Shown piece after piece: positions 28,948-31,932 of a stretch of DNA of 31,932 nucleotides (position 1 is the stretch's first letter; each line of letters starts with the position of its first letter). The stretch comes from Mucidula mucida (Eukaryota > Basidiomycota > Agaricomycetes > Agaricales > Physalacriaceae). The stretch covers positions 1-31,932 of the forward strand of contig JADNYV010000395.1 in assembly GCA_015501055.1 (NCBI GenBank), read 5' to 3'. The position numbers and the translations under genes are program-made. Under the pieces are notes generated by a model. It was not told where the DNA came from. It saw only the letters and a program-made list of their open reading frames with translations, and did not search any database.

Positions 28948-30031
28948 CTAGTTTTGACCGGGCGCCGGGAGCCCTGCTGCCACGAACTCCCTAGCTATTG
29001 CGCGCGCGTTCGTCCTAAGCCTCGGATCGTCCCCTTCAAACGGTAGACCCACGCCTCTCGCGACATCCTGTACACGCTGGTCCCCCCGAATCCGCTCTCC
29101 GTCCTGACGCTCGCGTCCCCACCACGCGCTTGCGGCGTCATTCAGCGAAGGCGTGCGCATGATTGCGCCCCGATAGTATTTGAGGGCGTGCAAACGCGTG
29201 ATGAGGGACTGCATCGCCTGCTCGGCCGGATGTGGTGCTGCAGAAGGGGCACGGGGTGGGAGGAAGTCGATTGCGAGAGGGAGCACGATGAAAAGCAGAG
29301 CGCGGAATATTGCGAGCCTGTCGCTCCACTGTAAAAAGATGGGTTAGAGCCGTCTGATGTGTATATATGCAGATTGCGCACCATGAAGACGTTGTCACCC
29401 TCCTTGATCTGGATGACTGCCGATGACCGAAAATAGACCTCTAACACTGCTATAGCGGCAAGAGCACTGATGCCCACAACACGTAGATGTTCGCGACCAC
29501 TACCACGAATCGTAACCAACTAGAACGGAATATTAGACTTGGCAGAATTGACTCCTCCTTTATAGACGTACCCCAACAACGGCTACTTCGCGAACATAAG
29601 TCATGGCCGCAGAAGGCAAGGAATGAAAGGCAAAGTCGGTGTACGAATGGCAATATTCGCACGTTGCCACTGCTTCGTGACCGAATCTATCTTGTCGTAA
29701 GCACCGGCAACACTTCGTTTATAGCGTTTACTGACCTTACGTATAACGTTCTCGTGTCAAAGCTGTTCATTTTTGCAAGCAGCTGCTCTAAATGGGCCGG
29801 CAAATTCGGTTCCGGAGAATGCTTCAAAAGTATGGCGCGTATCACGTCCGTCGGCGTCGATAGCGGTAGGTGCAGGCGGGTAAAGACATTGGGTGGCGGA
29901 TGTATTATGAGATTATGCAGGAGTACGACTGAATGCAAACAAAGGAATATCCGTGTAGGTGACGAACTTAGTCGAGGGAGGAAATAAAGTAGCGGCAAGG
30001 CAAGGAGGAGACCGAGGAAGAGACTAAACAT
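28948..30031 (-). CDS. Uncharacterised multi-pass membrane protein
   Basis: Four minus-strand exons: 29736-30031, 29572-29686, 29382-29519 and 28948-29328. The introns are 49, 52 and 53 bp. The product is 309 residues. Hydrophobic segments lie at about 2-19 (FSLFLGLLLALPLLYFL), 28-45 (IFLCLHSVVLLHNLII), 150-170 (VVGISALAAIAVLEVYF) and about 190-210 (IFRALLFIVLPLAIDFL). A soluble loop carries LYVRFGHEAVATCEYCHSYT with a CxxC pair at 108/111. The C-terminal 100 residues are hydrophilic and helical. All splice phases agree and the frame is clean. It resembles a conserved uncharacterised fungal family as far as can be recalled; no function is assigned. An in-frame ATG at 30088 would add 19 residues but looks like leader. 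Confidence 0.75.
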
Positions 30032-30129
30032 TAGCTCGTCATGGGGGTAAAAAGGAAAAAAAACGTGGATGCCGATTCGGATCAACATTCAGTGGGACGC
30101 AAAAGCTCAAATTATGCATCTTCGGCCAG

Positions 30130-30223
30130 TGACAACTGTGAGGTTCGAACTCACGCCCCGAAGGACTGGATCGCGCCACAAACGTGCCTAATTCCAGCGC
30201 CTTAACCACTCGGCCAAGTTGCC
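30130..30223 (-). tRNA. tRNA-Leu (UAG anticodon) with 15-nt intron
   Basis: The minus strand folds into a full cloverleaf. The 7-bp acceptor stem (GGCAACT with AGTTGTC) has one G-T pair and is followed by discriminator A. The D-stem is GCC/GGC and the anticodon stem CTGGA/TCCAG. The anticodon TAG (plus 30188-30190) is preceded by T33 and followed by G37. A long variable arm (CC-TTCG-GG) and T-arm GTGAG-TTCGAAC-CTCAC complete it. The 15-nt intron (30172-30186) lies after position 37, the canonical place. The CCA end is not encoded. A T-run on the minus strand follows within about 30 bp. Confidence 0.95.
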
Positions 30224-30968
30224 ATGGAAGTGCCCTCGTAATTGCCCCTCTGTGACAAAAACTATGCGTGGCGTTAAACAATAACTCAATCTGCAAGTGA
30301 TATAGACCTAAAGATACATTCATCTACAATGATTCGAGGTGGAAGATCAAAGTTTGTGCAATTGTTAGCTCCAAATCGCCATCCCGCATTTCTCTTGTCC
30401 AGAAATGACCACGCTAAAGCTGCTTCCATACTTTTAATTAAATTCAATAACCCCAAACAGGGTGGTATTACGCGCCAAAAACAAAAGAACATTATTGTCA
30501 TCGTAGAATGACAAAGTGACAGGTCTGGCTACTCAAACTGCCGAGTGAGTTGAAACTTGAAGTGACGATAGGAAGGGGAGAACTCAAATTCCAAGCACCC
30601 AAGAACTAGGATAGAAGCCTAACCTATACTTGAACACACAACGTAGCACACTGGTAACATAGTAGAGAGTTGGACGGCGGGAAGCATAAGACTCGAGCTC
30701 TGAAGGATGAGTTAGCAAAGAAGCCCAACTTCTCATCAGAAAATCCCCAAAGACGCATCTCATCTATAAGGATGGGGCCGTCTGTATTGACACTTGGCCT
30801 TCAAGGCCAGAGAAAAGCATCTCCATATTCGTAAAATACAAAGCACATCAGGATGGACCTTCCCGACAACTTGACTCCAATTGACGACAATACGAAGGAA
30901 ATCTAAAGATACAGTGTGGCTACTTGTATATACAATTCGATAGCTATAAACACGAGTCATAATCATAA
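30224..30968. other. Intergenic stretch, no gene seen
   Basis: A/T-rich and stop-dense on both strands. The short frames at 30286-30511 and 30760-30972 have no family features. Confidence 0.5.
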
Positions 30969-31932
30969 TCAAACTTCGACCGACCTCGCCCTAAAAATGC
31001 GTCTCCGCGGCTGCTTCACCTTCTCTTCGCTCTCCGGCGCATCACCATCATTAACCTCAGTACTCGGAGTGCCAAGGGTATCAAGCTCGTCGACCTCGTC
31101 GAAAGCCGACTTTAACGGGGTCTCCCTTAGTCTGAACAAGCCTCATCCGCCTTCTCTCCTGCGCCTCTCTAATCGGTCTCTCTTCGCCTCCACCTCCTTC
31201 CGCCGCCGCTCAATCTGACGTTGCTTCTTCAGTTGCTTTGCCTTCCTCCGCGCCGCTTTCTCCTCCTCACTTTTCTCCTGCTTGAGACTGTCCTGTCGAA
31301 TTCGTTTTCGAACGTACTCCAGTCGTTTACGTGCACCTGGGAGAGGCGCGGGGTGGGTAGGATAGGTGAGGATGCCGCTTTAGGAAAGAGAGTAGTGGGT
31401 AAAGGTCTGGCGACTGAAGATAAGAGCGTCTTGAAGGGCGATGACGACGGGGAGCTTGACCACGTCAAGCTAGGTGTGCCAGGCGCGTCGCTCGTCCTCT
31501 TCGTCGTCCTCTTCCCAGTCATGAATCGGTTCTGCGTGCTCGCGTAGGTACGCCTCGAATGCACCATATGTATTCCATTCTTTCCTGTCCTCGTCAGAGC
31601 ACATATCCCGCGTAGGCTCGTCAAATTTCCTTTTAGATGAATCCAAAAACACACGCCCTCTGGCACGAAAGACGTGCGGATCGTTGCCGAACCCCATCCG
31701 CTGAAAAGCCTCTATGCCTTCCAGAGACAAAGTCCCATCCGGGAGCTTCTTCCTCGGCTCGAATATCGACATGTGGATTTGCACATCGCCTGGCTGGTGG
31801 TGGTATATGATGGCGAGGGACGCGTCGGGGTTGTGTGCATCTGGCCAAAGATGTTTCAATGTGAAAGCATCCTCGGGTTCGTACCGCCACGTCTCTGTTT
31901 TTGGGTTCGCGACGTCGACCTCGTCATCCTCT
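30969..31932 (-). CDS. Unrecognised gene, 5' end outside the window
   Basis: Minus-strand coding runs in from the right edge (DVANPKTETWRYEPEDAFTL, then HHQPGDVQIHMSIFEPRKKL) and is open to a TAG at 31470. Coding-like sequence continues in other frames. A Ser/Pro-rich segment (LTWSSSPSSSPFKTLLSS) follows, then a strongly charged coiled-coil-like run (KAKQLKKQRQIERRRKEVEA) that ends at a TGA (31143-31145). An acidic tail (SAFDEVDELDTLGTPSTEVN) extends to a TGA at 30969-30971. Candidate introns are an 82-bp GTACCT...CTAG (spanning 31470) and a 56-bp GTGAGG...CAG within the charged region. The 3' structure is not resolved. No domain was recognised. Confidence 0.5.

Noticed and set aside
1..31932. 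CRISPR arrays, bacterial operons or phage genes
   Set aside because: No regularly spaced direct repeats with spacers, and intron-rich gene structure shows the sequence is eukaryotic.

Overview
The window looks like a piece of an agaricomycete (mushroom or polypore type) basidiomycete genome. The supporting signs are short GT-AG spliceosomal introns of about 44-64 bp in most genes, several F-box-like genes of the kind expanded in these fungi, a secreted CPL1-like cysteine-rich protein, an intron-containing tRNA-Leu, and non-autonomous transposons with clean target-site duplications. No bacterial operon structure is present. Gene models below were built by hand from reading frames, splice sites and comparison of copies inside the window; no database search was run.

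The main architecture is a large, decayed inverted duplication. Reading left to right, the left arm (about 1-6440) carries A' (minus), B' (plus), C' (minus), D' (minus). The right arm (about 13815-22210) carries D (plus), C (plus), B (minus), A (plus), so the order is mirrored. A, C and D are paralogues of one family: an N-terminal hydrophobic segment, then an F-box, then leucine-rich C-terminal sequence, with one conserved phase-1 intron near the 3' end. B is a different F-box-like family, divergently transcribed from A across a short shared promoter. The arms have decayed in a complementary way: B' is the better copy on the left, A and C are the intact copies on the right, and D is dead in both arms with shared lesions.

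Because each arm shows the uninterrupted version of the other, insertions can be read precisely: a Mutator-like element (796-1843, 9-bp duplication) at the start codon of A', a hAT-like element (1982-2639, 8-bp duplication) in the A'/B' promoter, a TA-flanked MITE (14132-14375) and a miniature LTR element (14658-15437) in D. A second TA-flanked MITE-like element lies at 3851-4117.

The spacer between the arms (about 6440-13815) holds a two-exon gene for a small secreted eight-cysteine protein (6926-7247, minus), a wrecked D-like pseudogene (7528-8280), a ubiquitin-like-domain protein resembling Get5/Mdy2 of the tail-anchored-protein insertion pathway (8388-9241), a 2.5-kb stretch without a convincing gene, and an intact F-box gene with two predicted transmembrane helices (11847-13445).

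To the right of the arms are further F-box fragments (22150-23715, one split by 61-bp tandem repeats), a classical basidiomycete F-box gene with two single-base frameshifts (about 24621-26205), the CPL1-like secreted protein gene (26709-27746, minus, four exons), a four-exon gene for an uncharacterised multi-pass membrane protein (28948-30031, minus), tRNA-Leu(UAG) with a 15-nt intron (30130-30223, minus), and an unrecognised multi-exon gene running off the right edge. If expressed, the F-box proteins would be expected to act as substrate receptors of SCF ubiquitin ligases; their membrane anchoring is the unusual point.
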